From NCBI GenBank assembly GCA_033239525.1, contig BSYO01000036.1:5230126-5294125 (forward strand): DNA of 64,000 bases. Reading direction: 5' to 3'. Shown in pieces: positions 25,210 to 35,460 of the stretch (position 1 is the stretch's first letter; each line of letters begins with the position of its first letter). The DNA comes from Nepenthes gracilis (Eukaryota; Streptophyta; Magnoliopsida; Caryophyllales; Nepenthaceae). The position numbers and the translations under genes are program-made. The notes beneath the pieces are model-generated. The model saw nothing but the letters and a program-made list of their open reading frames with translations, made no database searches and had not been told where the DNA came from.

Positions 25210-25598
25210 GACGGTGGGAAGAGAGACCTTCCCTAGTTAGGAAGACATGATCCTTAGCCTGGTGCTAGGCGGCCTTCTTTGAGTTGGTGGGCGTGACTAG
25301 CGTGATTTGATGGATCGTTTCCTTTCTGAATAGTGTGACGGATCTCCCGATTATCTTCCTTCCTTTCATATTTTTGTGACCGTTAGACTCCATTATTGGC
25401 AAGGAGAGAGAATTTGGCGCCTTCCTCATAGGAAAGGCACTGAATCTGTTACTGTCTTTTTAGAGGAGATCGACTTTAAGGAAAGCATATAATCGGGGAA
25501 AGGATCGTTGCTTTTCGTGTACGGGAATGCCTACCAAACTGGGCCTAGCTCGTATTAGATTTAACGTCTTTTCGCGGCTTACTACTACAGTACTTCCG

Positions 25599-25647
25599 GT
25601 CAACAAAAATGTTGACCGTCTTGAAGGAGCGCGCTAGCGCGTTGACC
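25599..25647. promoter_or_regulatory. W-box cluster in U3 of element A
   Basis: An inverted pair, CGGTCAAC then GTTGACCG, seven bases apart, is followed by a third GTTGACCG at 25641. TTGACC is the core bound by WRKY transcription factors. Counterparts lie at 35147-35214 in the other LTR. Regulation by WRKY proteins is inferred, not shown. Confidence 0.5.
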
Positions 25648-25725
25648 GTCTAACTCGCATTTGGGCCTTTCTGGACTTTGGGCCGCTTTTCTTATTGGGC
25701 CTGCCGGCTATAGGCCTACCGATCA

Positions 25726-25740
25726 CTAGCCCCCCATACT
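25726..25740 (-). promoter_or_regulatory. Polypurine tract of element A
   Basis: The minus strand reads AGTATGGGGGGCTAG directly before the TGATCGG start of the 3' LTR. The same tract is found in element B at 45086-45100. Confidence 0.85.
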
Positions 25741-26178
25741 GGTGGTCAGGATTCTGGCCTCCGGCATGTTTATGATAGGATGCACTTGTTTCTGCTGGCG
25801 AAATCGTTGCCCGTCTGAAGAGGAGCCTTCAGTACTTTCAAAATGTTGACTGGATTCGTTGACCGTTCTTGGGAAGTTTTCGGGCAACTTGGAGAAGGAA
25901 ACGTTGGTCATTAGTAGCCCTGTCAGAAAAACAGGACAGGTGTCTCTACGCGGTACATTCAAGATCCTGACATTTAATGAGTCGGAGGACTTGATTCGAC
26001 AGCCTTCTAGGGAAATGACATGCGGCGGTAATGATGGCACAGGTTTTCGAGATGGTTTCGGGTTCACACGGGTTTTTAAATCGCCTGATTGCTCCATTTT
26101 AAATTCCTTGTGCCATCTGTGTTTCTTCGTCTTCCTTGTTCCGTTTTGTGAAGAAGAAAACAAACCCTAGCTCTCACC

Positions 26179-27767
26179 ATGGCTTCCGTCGCCAACATCG
26201 CCTCCGTTTTGAGAGAAAATGACATGAAGGTCCTATACGTAGAGTTTAACATTCCACGGGAGATCGTCTTCCGCATTGCAGGGAAGGATGATATAGCCTT
26301 TTTGCCGCCCACGGGCTTCGTGACCATATATAAAGCCCATTTGAGGAGTGGGCTCCTCGTTCCAACCCCTGACAAACTAATGCCAATTTTTTGGGCGCTT
26401 CAAGTCCCTATCGTTCAGTTTCACGCCAACGCCGTCAGGTACTTGTGCTCCCTTTGTATTTTTCTTCGTCAACATTCGAAGTTGTTGACGATGTCAATGG
26501 TGAGGGGGATCTTTAAGATCAATCAAGGAGCAGAGTGGATCTCTTTGTCTCCCCACAGCGGTCTTAAAATTAGCACAGCTATTTACGACTCCCTTAAGAA
26601 CTAGAAGAACTGGTTCTTTTTTGTTAACGTGGGAGAGTCTTGGCCCCTACCCTGGGAGTGGGGTCAAGTGCCTGAGGTGTACACGGAGGCACCTTCGGAA
26701 GCGGAGACGGTGTCCCTGAAGTGGCTGGTTGAGCTGATAGAGAAGAATCTGAGAGACTTCCGGAGAGAACATTTGGTCTCTCATGTGGAGGCAAAGAAGG
26801 CCAACTGGGGGCCTCCGTCTCTTGTCCAAAAATTGAGAATCCCACCGCCGGAGGTCTTGCAAAAAAAAGAAAAGGAAGAAGGGTAACATTATTGGTCCCC
26901 ACTAGTCTGATTCAAGTCCTCCCAGTCCAAGGCAAAAGAGGGCGGCCTCGGTGGCGCCTTCCTCATCATCTTCTGGGCCTGACTAACTCTCTACCAGATA
27001 TTTTGCAGGTGTTGGCGCCGCATCTAGGGTAGAAGTTGAGGCGGCCCTTGAGGCTTATAAGACCAAGTTGAGCGGCGGCGTTGTTCTGGTGCAACCTGCG
27101 CCGTCAGAGTCGACTCGGGAGCCACTCATCGAGGCACCTTGGCCATAGGAGCCGTCGGTTGGATCGCCGATTGTGGTAATTCCGACGGAGCAGCAGGAGT
27201 ATATTTTGGAGTCCCCCGTCGTTTCCAGGGAGCCAGCCAGGAGGGAGGACACTCCAGAGGATCCCATGGCGGAGTTCATGGCTGAGGTCACCGCCAGCCC
27301 CGCTAAAGTGGGTCCCCTTCCTGGCTCACCGCCTTTTGCGTTGGAACTGGGTGCAAGGCCAGACAGACCAGCACAGAGAATTTTGGAGATATAGATTTTG
27401 TTGCCCGCATTGTCTTTTGATTTGCCTTTTTAACCCCCTTTTCTTTTTTTTTCTTTTTGTGCAGGCGGCCAAAATATCGAGCGCAATGGCTAAGGCGCTC
27501 AGGCAGAGAGACTTGGTGATCTTGGATAGGAACAAGGAGATCGGCTGGCTCGATGTTAAGTTGGCGGCTCTGGGGGTTGAGCACTGTGAGGACGCGGCTA
27601 CCTTGGAGGCTGTTTTGGCGGGCGTGGAGGCGGAGAACTTAAGTTTGAAAGCAGAGGTCGCCTGTTTGAAGGAGGAGAATGAGCGAGCTAAAGGGCGCAT
27701 TGATCAACTTGCTGGGCAAATGGCGACCTTAGAGAATGACCTGAGTCTCCGTATCCGTCCCCACTAG
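26179..27767 (+). pseudogene. Antisense extra gene of element A: PF04195-like domain plus coiled coil
   Basis: The start ATG is in a good context (CACCATGGC). Residues 1-141 (26179-26604) match the plant PF04195 'putative gypsy type transposon' domain: FLPPTGFVTIYKAHLRSGL, then ALQVPIVQFHANAVRYL. A TAG at 26602 replaces a Trp codon, after which the same frame continues (WFFFVNVGESWPLPWEW…) to 26886. A Pro/Ser/Glu-rich linker in shifted frames spans 26890-27388. An intron remnant lies at 27389-27464, with acceptor TTTTTGTGCAG but donor GT changed to AT. The last exon (27465-27767) is a Leu/Glu-rich coiled coil. It lies opposite to gag-pol and converges with integrase. Its function is unknown; DNA or protein binding is only a guess. 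Confidence 0.8.
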
Positions 27768-28321
27768 GTTGAGGACATGATGTTGGCGCGGGCCGGCGTC
27801 TTGTGCGGCTGGTTGACCCCGACTTCCCTGGATCTTATCAATTTATCGAACCAATCAATACAGCATCGCTACAGCCTCTGGGGGAGCCTCGAGACAGACA
27901 AAGGCCACCGCCGCCTCCATAGCTTTTGCGATTGTATATTTATTTATTTTTTATTTTTTATTTTGAATCCATTGATGTATCTTTTCAATTCAGCAATAAT
28001 ACCAGTAGCATTGTATTTGTCGCATGCTCTTGCCTTTGTATTTTGCTTCCTTGTCTTTCTTGGCGGTCAACTAGGTAGGATTCCTGCGAGTTAGCCGCCC
28101 GCCTTGTTTTTGGGGCATTGAAGGTGTCTTCTAAGCCGATCGCGTGTATTAAGTCGTCTTAGAATTCACTTGTGAGTAAAGTTTGGCGGTGCTGCCCAGG
28201 TGTAGACTTGGGTGGCCTGCTTTGGTGGAGCATTTTGCTCCAGTCGACCATCGTTGGCTAATCACGCTATCTCTTTATGAAAGAGGTCGTCACATGTGTA
28301 GGGTTAGCCCCCTAAGATTTT

Positions 28322-28490
28322 TTCGACTGCTAATGGGCCACTTGAATGACCAAGGTTTAGATACGACCACCTATAGGCCGCTTGGATGACTAGGGTTTGA
28401 ATACGACCGCTCATGCGCCGCCTAAATGATCAGGGTTTAAATACGACCACTCATGGGCCGCTTGGATGACCAGGGTTTAGTAACGAGAGG
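28322..28490. repeat. 40-bp minisatellite, about 4 units, element A
   Basis: Units resembling GGCCGCTTGGATGACCAGGG followed by TTTAAATACGACCACTCATG repeat four times with substitutions, ending in TTTAGTAACGAGAGG. It lies between the 3' ends of the antisense gene and of pol. B has a related 36-bp version. Confidence 0.85.
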
Positions 28491-28547
28491 ATGTAGATCC
28501 TCCCGACTTTGGGGCAACCTAGGTCGATTTGAACATGAAATGAAAAC

Positions 28548-28576
28548 TACATATTTATATATATATATATATATAT
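28548..28576. repeat. TA microsatellite
   Basis: A run of about eleven TA units downstream of pol in element A. Confidence 0.9.
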
Positions 28577-28670
28577 GCACATACAGCATGTTAAGAAAAC
28601 ACTTATTTTACTGATCGAATCGTGCACACTAATGATTACATACAATTTCATAATACACATACCTGAGTCT

Positions 28671-29870
28671 CTATTGAAAGTAGCGCTTGAGGTGGATCGC
28701 ATTTCATGTTTGTGGGACTAACTTTTCGTCCTTGTTCTAGAGCTTGTATGCCCTGTTTCGCAAGACGGCGAAGACTAGAAAAGGCCCTTCCCAATTGGGG
28801 GAAATCTTGTTTCGGCTGGCCACCTTCCTTATGGCCTCGATGCTCCGTAAGACCAAGTCTCCAACATTGAACTACTTCGCTTTCACCTTCTTGTTGTAGT
28901 AGTGGGTGACTCGATGCTGGTAGGCTGCAGTCCGTATTCTAGCGACATCGCGGGCTTCTTCTAGCAAGTCTAGGTGTTCCCAGATTTTTTGGGAGTTAGC
29001 CTACGGGTTGAAAGATTCCACCCTAAGACTTGGGAGCCCGATTTCGACCGAGGTCACCGCTTCAGTCCCGTAGCAGAGGCTGAAGGGCATCTCACGCGTT
29101 GGTTCCTTCGGAGTTGTTCGGTAAGACCAAAGGACAGAGGCGAGCTCGTTTACCTAAGAGCCCCTTGCGTCCTCCAGCTTGGTCTTGAGCCCGTGGAGTA
29201 GCGTTCGATTCGTGACCTCCGCCTGTCCATTTGCTTGGGGGTATGCCACCGAAGTGTGGACCAGCCTAATCCCAACGGTGGTGCAATACTTGGTGAAGTG
29301 TTTTTCCGAGAATTGAGTTCCGTTGTTAGTCACAATAACCTCTGGAATGCCAAATCTACTGATGATATTCTGGCGAACGAACTCAAGTGCATTGTGTTTT
29401 ATGATTTTGGCCAGCAGGACTGCTTCGACCCAATTTGTAAAGTAGTCAATACCCACTATGATGAACTTTCTTTACCCGATTACGATAGAAAATGGGCCAA
29501 GAATGTCAAGCCCCCATTGTGCGAAGGGCCATGGCGTGAGAAGGGATTTTAGCTCGGTGGACGGCTAGTGGCAAAGGTTGTCGTGAAGTTGGCAGCTTTC
29601 CCACCTTTTTACAAACTCGAGTGCATCCTTTTTCATCGAGGGCTAATAGTAGCCCTGCCGCATGATTTTGAATGCTAAGTTTTTGCCGCCCATGTGCAAT
29701 CCACAAATCCCAAGGTGCACTTCTCTCAAGACGTAGTTTGCCTCTTAAAGGGTTAGGGCGGAGATCTTGAGTCGAGTAAGCTGCGGTATCTGACCGCCCG
29801 TCGACTATCGTGTACCCGGCCGGCCGTTCTCTTTATCCGCCTGGCCTCTTTGCGTCTTCCAACAATATTT
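28671..29870 (-). pseudogene. Integrase of element A
   Basis: The Gypsy integrase core is clearest at 29456-29154: GIDYFTNWVEAVLLAKI, then ISRFGIPEVIVTNNGTQFSEKHF (second catalytic Asp replaced by Asn in 'TNNG'), then YPQANGQAEVTNRT with the catalytic Glu. The upstream part (29870-29460) gives the zinc-finger and 'QWGLDILGPF' segment with frame breaks. The C-terminal part (28950-28671) is like 'HRVTHYYNKKVKAK', 'NWEGPFLV' and 'AIHLKRYFQ' before a TAG. It would have inserted element DNA into the host genome. Confidence 0.8.
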
Positions 29871-30154
29871 CGTCCGCTAGATACCTTTGGTAGGGTGTCG
29901 TCCGATTTTCAGTCTTGGAGACCTGCATTGCCTCCTGTCTCTCTATATTGGGAGCGCTCGGGGCCTCCCTCATGTTACTCGAAGTACTATTCTGGATTTT
30001 CGGTCATCGTTGCTCACGTCACTGATCGGCCTTCCAATTTTCAATTCTGGGAACATGGACTAAGCTTAGATTGTCGAAGTTGTGGATGGTCTCCCTTGCT
30101 TTGGCCAAGTATTTGGCCATATGTGGGTTGTTTGCCTCGAAGTTTCCCATTAAC

Positions 30155-30870
30155 CTAGTTGACGATCAGTTCGGAGTTGGTGTAAACAGCCAGTCGCTTG
30201 GTTGAGCACTCTTTTGATAATCTTAAACCGGCTAGCAGGGCTTCGCATTCGGCAACGTTGTTGGTAGCCGAAAAGTCGAGTCTAAGGGAGTATTTCACCT
30301 CAAACCCATCAGGGGTTGTGAGGACCACTCCTACTCCACTACCCATGTCTATGGATGATCCGTCCACGTGGAGCACCCATTCTGAAACATCCATGCGCTG
30401 TTCCACGTTCTCTGAGGGTAGTTCTTCGAGAATCGGGGTCGTGGTCTCAACAATGAATTCGGCAAGAACCTGCACCTTTATGGCTGGCTTGGGCCTGAAT
30501 TCAATGTCAAACTCACCCAATTTGATAGCTCACTTTACCAACCATTCAAAAACATCGGGTTTCTAGAGTATGCTCTTTAGAGGCTGGTCAGTGAGAACTA
30601 CGATGCAGTGCGCCTAAAAGTATGGCCTTAGTTTCCGTGCGGAGAATATGAGAGCTAAGGACAAATTTTCGTGCGCGGATAACGCGTCTCTAGGCCAGTC
30701 AATGTTTTTCTCACATAGTAGACCGGCCATTGGGTATCGAAGTCCTGGCTTACAAGGACGGAGCTGAAGGACACCTTCGATACTGCCAAGTAGAGGTACA
30801 GCTCTTCGCCGACCTTGGGTGATGTTAGTAATGGCGGGTTAGCCAAGTACTGCTTTAACTCATCGAAAGT
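30155..30870 (-). pseudogene. RNase H and second (archaeal-like) RNase H of element A
   Basis: The first RNase H, linked to RT, is recognisable at 30846-30550 (PPLLTSPKVGEELYLYLAVS, then VYYVRKTLTGLETRYP). After GEFDIEFRPKPAIKVQVLAEF comes a second, separate RNase H fold at 30420-30155: WVLHVDGSSIDMGSGVGVVL, then SATNNVAECEALLAGLRLS and a 'VYTNSELIVN' end. The V-D-G-S start, the E in AECEALLAGL and the D/N in the last segment mark the archaeal-like RNase H that is typical of Tat elements. In the last motif the expected Asp is Asn. Confidence 0.8.
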
Positions 30871-31740
30871 CGCCTAGCAATCTGCTGTCCATTGAAACCC
30901 ATTTGATTTTGTTCCCCTCAGCGCCTTAAAGAATGACTAATACTTATCACCAAACTTCGCTAGGAAGCGGGACAAGGCTGCCAATAGTCCAATTAGTCGT
31001 TGGACATCCTTAATTCTTCGTGGGAGAGCCATGTCTGCGAGGGCCTTGATCTTCTCTGGGTTTACTTCGATTCCTCGTTGGGAGACGATGAAACTCATGA
31101 ATTTTTTCGAGGCTACCTCGAAGACACACTTATCCGGATTCAGCTTCATTTGATGCTCGCGGAGTCATTTGAAACACTTCAAATGACTCCGCCAGATCGC
31201 GGATATGGTCGCCCATAATTCTGCTCTTTACGAGCATGTCATCAACATAGACTTCCATATTGCGGGTAATTTGTTTTTCAAACATTTTGTTCACCAGTCG
31301 CTGGTAGGTGGCTTCCGCATTCTTTGATCCAAAGGGCATCACTTTATAACAATAGGTCCCCTAGTCTGTCATGAAAGAGATATGTTCTTCGTCATCCGAA
31401 CTCATCCGGATCTTGTTGAAGCCTAAATAGGCATCCATGAAACTTAAAAGCTCATATCCGGATGTTGAGTCTACTAACAGGCAAAACTGGGTTAAAGGAA
31501 AGCTGTCTTTTGGGCAAACTTTGTTAACGTCGGTAAAATCGACACGTATTCTCAACTTTCCGTTGCTCTTCTTTACCAAGACTACGTTGGAGAGCCAATC
31601 AGGGTATTGAACCTCCCTGGTGAATCCAGCCTCCAGCAGTTTTTTACTTCCTCCCATATAGCGATTAACTTTTCCACCGAGTGGTTTCTCCACTTCGCCC
31701 TTGACAGGTTTTCGATCCGAGTCGAGACCCAACTTGTGGA
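30871..31740 (-). pseudogene. Reverse transcriptase of element A
   Basis: RT motifs in order are LLEAGFTREVQYPDWLSNVV, VDFTDVNKVCPKDSFPL, LLSFMDAYLGFNKI, EHISFMTD, a frame break, then MPFGSKNAEATYQRLVNKMF and EVYVDDMLVKSR with both catalytic Asp of YVDD present. After another break come MKLNPDKCVFEVASKKF, IVSQRGIEVNPEKIKALADM and LIGLLAALSRFLAK. The domain is nearly complete and typical of Tat-type Gypsy RT, but it is split into three frames. Confidence 0.85.
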
Positions 31741-31859
31741 CTATTACCCGGCTGGAATCCCAAGCATGTTAGCAAGAGTCCATGCGAAGATGTCGGTGTT
31801 CCATTGTAGGAATGTCTTCGGTTCTTAGCGCACCGGTGAATGAGCCGCGATTCATACGC

Positions 31860-32500
31860 ACCTTTACGGATCATTTAGATTCGGTGGGACTAGGTCGATT
31901 GCTTCACTAGAGATTTGCCTCCTCTGCAAGGTTGCCTCGTCTCGATGGTCAAGTTCTCCTACTATTTTGGTGCTATCGTTTGTAACGATTTGGGATATGT
32001 AGCATGTCCGTCCAATGATTTGGTTATACAATACTTTGCCCACACCGTATGGCATTGGAAATTTCATTTTAAGGTGTGGTATTGAAGTGACGGCCCCGAA
32101 CGCTGTTAGGCATGACCGTTCTAGTATTGCGTTGTATACAGAGGGCAAGTCACTACGAAGAATGTAAGTGTACGACTTGCCATTCTCGGGTACGTTCCTA
32201 GGGTGACTTCTAGTCGGATCATCCCTTGAACGAGCACCGATTCATTATCAAGGCCATATAATGGGCCTTCTGCAGATTTTAACTAACTCTTTTTTAAACC
32301 GAGTTTAAAAAACGCATTGAGGTAAAGCAAATCACGAGAACTTTTATTATCAATAAATACTCTTTTCATCTGTAGTCAACGCTACCGTTGAAAACGAGTG
32401 CTGATACAACAAGAGGGTCTGCATGGGGGGAAACTACATGTGCCAGGTCATCGTCACTAAAACTAATAACGTTATCAGTAGTGCGCTACTTCTTCCTCCC
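31860..32500 (-). pseudogene. Aspartic protease region of element A
   Basis: The minus strand gives MKRVFIDNKSSRDLLYLNAF at 32371-32310, where B reads FIDNGSSKD, so the active-site Gly is Lys in A. This is followed by YNAILERSCLTAFGAVTSIP and HLKMKFPMPYGVGKVLYNQI at 32140-32030. A stop interrupts the middle. The region matches the retropepsin domain between Gag and RT in Tat elements. Confidence 0.7.
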
Positions 32501-32589
32501 TGCATGCTGGTCCCTGTTGTCCGCCGGATTCTTGATCAGCCGGGTGGTGGTCATGTTGACCACCCTTGCCGCGACCTAGTTTTGCGGTG

Positions 32590-34143
32590 GTGAGGACCCT
32601 AATCCTTCTTCACCCACATTGCCAGAGCTTTGACCAGGGCCTTTAACAAACCTGGTGAGGTGGCTCCTTCTGATTAGCTCCTCAATCTCCTGTTGAAGGG
32701 TCTTGCAGTCCTCTGTGGAGTGCCCGGGAGATCGCCAAAAATCACAGTACTTGGCTGGATTTTCTCCCTCCGCCTTCTTAAGTGGTTTTGGCTACTTAAG
32801 GAACTTCTCCCCACGGATTTGCATAAGGACGTTTGAGCGCGTGTCCGTTAAGGGCGTTAGGCTGATGGGCTCGTAGTCCTTGTGCTCTGGCGGCCCAATC
32901 CTGTGGCGCTTTTGGTGGGAGTAATTACGCCGTTGTGTTTTCTCTTTCCTTCAGGGGAAAGAGCGAGGATATTCAGGCCGGTCAGAACATTTTGCCTCGT
33001 TGGCCTCCTCTGCTGCCGTATAGGCCCTAGTGATAGACCCCGCTTTCCGAAAGGTCTGCGGATTCTTATGCGCCAGGTGCCTAAAGAACTCTCCATGTGC
33101 CAGCGCCGAAATAAAACTACCCAGTTTTATTTCCTTCGTGAGTCGGGGGATCCGCCTGACTTCTACCACGAAGCGATCTAGAAACCTCCGTGGGTTTTCT
33201 CCATACTTCTGCTTGATATGCAACAGATGCCATGGCTATTTTTCCTCCCTGCGGCTGGAGGCATACTGAGACAAGAAAAGATCCACAAGCTCCTGAAAGC
33301 TTCAGATCGAGTCTGGGGGGAGATGATGGAACCAAATGCGTGCGTCCCCTTTTAGAGTGAGGGGAAAGCAGTGACACATGGCTACATCGTCCAGCCCTTG
33401 TAGACTTAGATGGGTGCGGAAGTGGGCGAGATGGTCAATAAGATTTGCGCTCCCGTCGTAAGAGTCAAGGGTTGGCATTTTAAACTTCGCCGGCATAGGA
33501 TGGTTCAAGATCTCCGCCGTAAAGGGAGATCTGTCAATGTTGGCTGTGCGCTCGTCGTCTTTGAAGACGCGGTTCCATATCTTCTTCAGCCTTAGATCTG
33601 CTGAAACGACATTAGCAGATCTTTTGGAGTTGAGGTATGCTCTTAACTTCGTTCTTTCCTTGGCTTATTCCACAGCCGGGCGGCTGCTATCTCTGGCTGA
33701 TCTTGCAGCTCGAGAGGCTCCTTCCTTAGCCTGGGGCCTAGATTCCACTCGGGAGTATCTAGGGTTCCTTCGTTTTGGACTTTCATCTGGAGTAGAGCTG
33801 GTTCCTCACTCCTCTCCTTAAACGGCTTTGGGCGTGTGAGGATATCAGCGTAGGAGGGCTAGTTAGTTTTTCGGTCTGTCGAGCTAGAATTTTCTTTCTT
33901 TGGCCTCCTTATCCCGGATACGTCTTTGGGGCCACCGCCGGTCTGATCCCAGTTGTGCTTGCTCCTAGCGGGCGTAGAGTATCTGAAGCATTCTGTCTGT
34001 ATTGTGCATATACTCCCCCAGGTTTTGGAAAAAAGATGCCGAAATTCGACTATCCCGTTGACCACGGCGCCAATGGCGTGGTCCTGGTTTGGTGAGACTA
34101 CGTCTCGGGCGGGCTCGCTTGTTTGTGCCCTTGTGTTCACCAT
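32590..34143 (-). pseudogene. gag of element A
   Basis: It starts MVNTRAQTSEPARDVVSPNQ at 34143, as in element B. After a Ser/Arg-rich stretch comes the Retrotrans_gag core at 33480-33300 (FKMPTLDSYDGSANLIDHLA, HFRTHLSLQGLDD, LTLKGDARIWFHHLPPDSI) and 33223-32951 (ENPRRFLDRFVVEVRR, ELKLGSFISAL-like, HLAHKNPQTFRKA). A zinc-binding segment, CDFWRSPGHSTEDC, lies at about 32755-32700. Frameshifts and stops separate these blocks. Confidence 0.8.
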
Positions 34144-34204
34144 TTTGTTTGAGAGTATTAATCGGAGAGAGTTCCTGGAAAACGCAGTTGACTTTTTGTA
34201 AATG

Positions 34205-34223
34205 CTTCCCACAGACGGCGTCA
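34205..34223 (-). promoter_or_regulatory. Primer-binding site of element A
   Basis: Minus strand TGACGCCGTCTGTGGGAAG next to the LTR end (…CATCA, T). It differs by one base (G to A) from the TGGCGCCGTC form in B. Confidence 0.85.
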
Positions 34224-34224
34224 A

Positions 34225-35292
34225 TGATGCGTACCTGAATTCGACTTCGAACAGATTCGGATTCGCCTAATTTATTGGATCTGGCTCTGTTTATTGAGCT
34301 TGAATCCTGCACACCACTACAGTAAACAAGAGGTCAGGTGCCGACGGGATGTTGTCCCACCGAAAATATTCCGACGCTCAAATCAGTAACAAGCCTTCGA
34401 ACTTTAGAAAGTGAGCTAGTAAGTAAAAAAGAGAAAAAATGAGATTGGTGAGAGTGTTGGCCTGTAAACATAGAGATGTTCCCGTGACTTGTTGAGAGTA
34501 CGATTTCCAACTCGATGTTTGCAAAGAACGAGTGGATGCTATGTCCCGAAAGTGTAGAAGCTTTGGAGGACAATTCTCAGAGAGCGGGAGAAGTCTCTGT
34601 AATCTGGAGGTTTGGAGTGGGATTGGAAGGTGAACAATTGAGAGAAAGTATGCTCAAGCACTGCGTTGTACTTTGCGTTTGCGTTCATGGTTCAGATAGT
34701 ATCAGAAAGCGTGTCTTTCAAAGTGGAGAATCTGAGCTTATATAAACGGTGGGGAGAGAGACCTTCCTTGGCTAGGAAGGCGTGATCCTTAACCCGGTGT
34801 TGGGCGGCCTTCTTTGAGTTGGTGGGCGTGACTGACATAATTTGATGGATCGTTTCCTTTCTGAGCGGTGTAACGGATCTCCCGATTATCTGCCTTCCTT
34901 TCATATTTTTATGACCGTTAGACTCCATTGTTGATAAGGAGAAAAAATCTGGCGCCTTCCTCATGGGAAAAGTGCTGAATCTGTTGCTGCCTTTTTAGAG
35001 GATATCGACTTTAAGGAAAGCGTATAATCAGGGAAAGGATCGTTACTTTTCGTCTACGGGAACGCCCGCCAAACTCGGCCTAGCTCGTATTAGGTTTAAC
35101 GTCTTTTCACGGCCTACTACTACAATACTTCCGGTTAACAGAAATGTTGACCGTCTTGAAGGAGTGCTTTAGCCTTTTTTTGTGCGTCGGGTGGTCAACA
35201 CTAGCGCATTGACCTTCTAACGTGTGTTTAGGCCTTTCTAGACTTTGGACCGTTTTTCTTATTGGACGTGCCGGCTATAGGCCTACCCATCA
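34225..35292 (-). repeat. 5' LTR of element A
   Basis: The partner of 24670-25725. The minus strand starts TGATGGGTAGGCC and ends GGTACGCATCA. A TATA box is at 34738-34746. W-box cores are at 35147-35152, 35193-35198 (inverse) and 35209-35214. The two LTRs differ visibly more than B's pair. Confidence 0.92.
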
Positions 35293-35460
35293 ATATGTTT
35301 ATCATAATTTTTTTTCATATTATTATTATGTATATCTACATATCAAATATATATATTTTTTATTTAGTATTAAATTTACTCTTACCATATTTCTAACCTT
35401 TTAAATTAGCAAACTCAGATGTCACCTGCAAAAGTTTTAGATTTTAGGAGAGTGTTTCTT
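35293..35460 (+). repeat. 3' LTR of element C, right part
   Basis: ATATGTTTATCATAATT resumes the LTR sequence present uninterrupted at 11184 (TATATGTTTATCATAATTCT). Similarity fades around 35460 (GGAGAGTGTTTCTTCAAG against AGAAGAGCAGTTCAGAAG). The true LTR end was not found. Confidence 0.65.

Larger units (their letters stand above)
24670..25725 (-). repeat. 3' LTR of element A
   Basis: It matches 34225-35292 along its length: TGATGCGTACCTG at the left end, CACACCACTACAGTAAAC, and GGCTATAGGCCTACC near the right end. A TATA box (minus TATATAA) is at 25203-25209. The U3 part holds W-box cores at 25599-25604, 25612-25617 and 25642-25647. Relative to the partner it lacks about two dozen bases near 25635. 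Confidence 0.93.
24670..35292 (-). mobile_element. Element A: full-length Tat-type Ty3/Gypsy retrotransposon with antisense gene
   Basis: 10,623 bp, with LTRs at 24670-25725 and 34225-35292, a PBS, a polypurine tract, gag-pol on the minus strand (34143 to 28671) and an extra gene on the plus strand (26179-27767). Both ends read TG…CA. The flanking five bases are ATATA (24665-24669) and ATATG (35293-35297), a 4/5 target duplication. The order gag, protease, RT, RNase H, second RNase H, integrase, antisense ORF, and the PBS related to TGGCGCCGTCTGTGGGAA, are features of the plant Tat lineage (Ogre/Retand/Tat groups). It is clearly less AT-rich than its surroundings. All genes carry some stops, so it is non-autonomous now. 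Confidence 0.9.
10185..35460 (+). mobile_element. Element C: old Ty3/Gypsy (chromovirus-like), split by D and A
   Basis: Its pieces in order are: 5' LTR 10185-11677; gag 11740-12350; RT start 12660-13320; [element D 13321-21700]; rest of RT, RNase H, integrase and chromodomain-like tail 21706-23660; 3' LTR 23683-24669; [element A 24670-35292]; and a short LTR continuation from 35293. Continuity is shown in two places. The RT segment cut at 13320 resumes at 21706. The LTR cut at 24669 resumes at 35293, paralleling the uninterrupted 5' LTR at 11185. All coding parts are full of stops. Confidence 0.75.

Noticed and set aside
26624..26902. Several minus-strand frames opposite the antisense gene (also 46524-46820, 46938-47276, 27326-27700)
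   Set aside because: Shadows of the PF04195/coiled-coil gene: Ser/Ala/Pro-rich reverse readings of a GC-rich coding strand.
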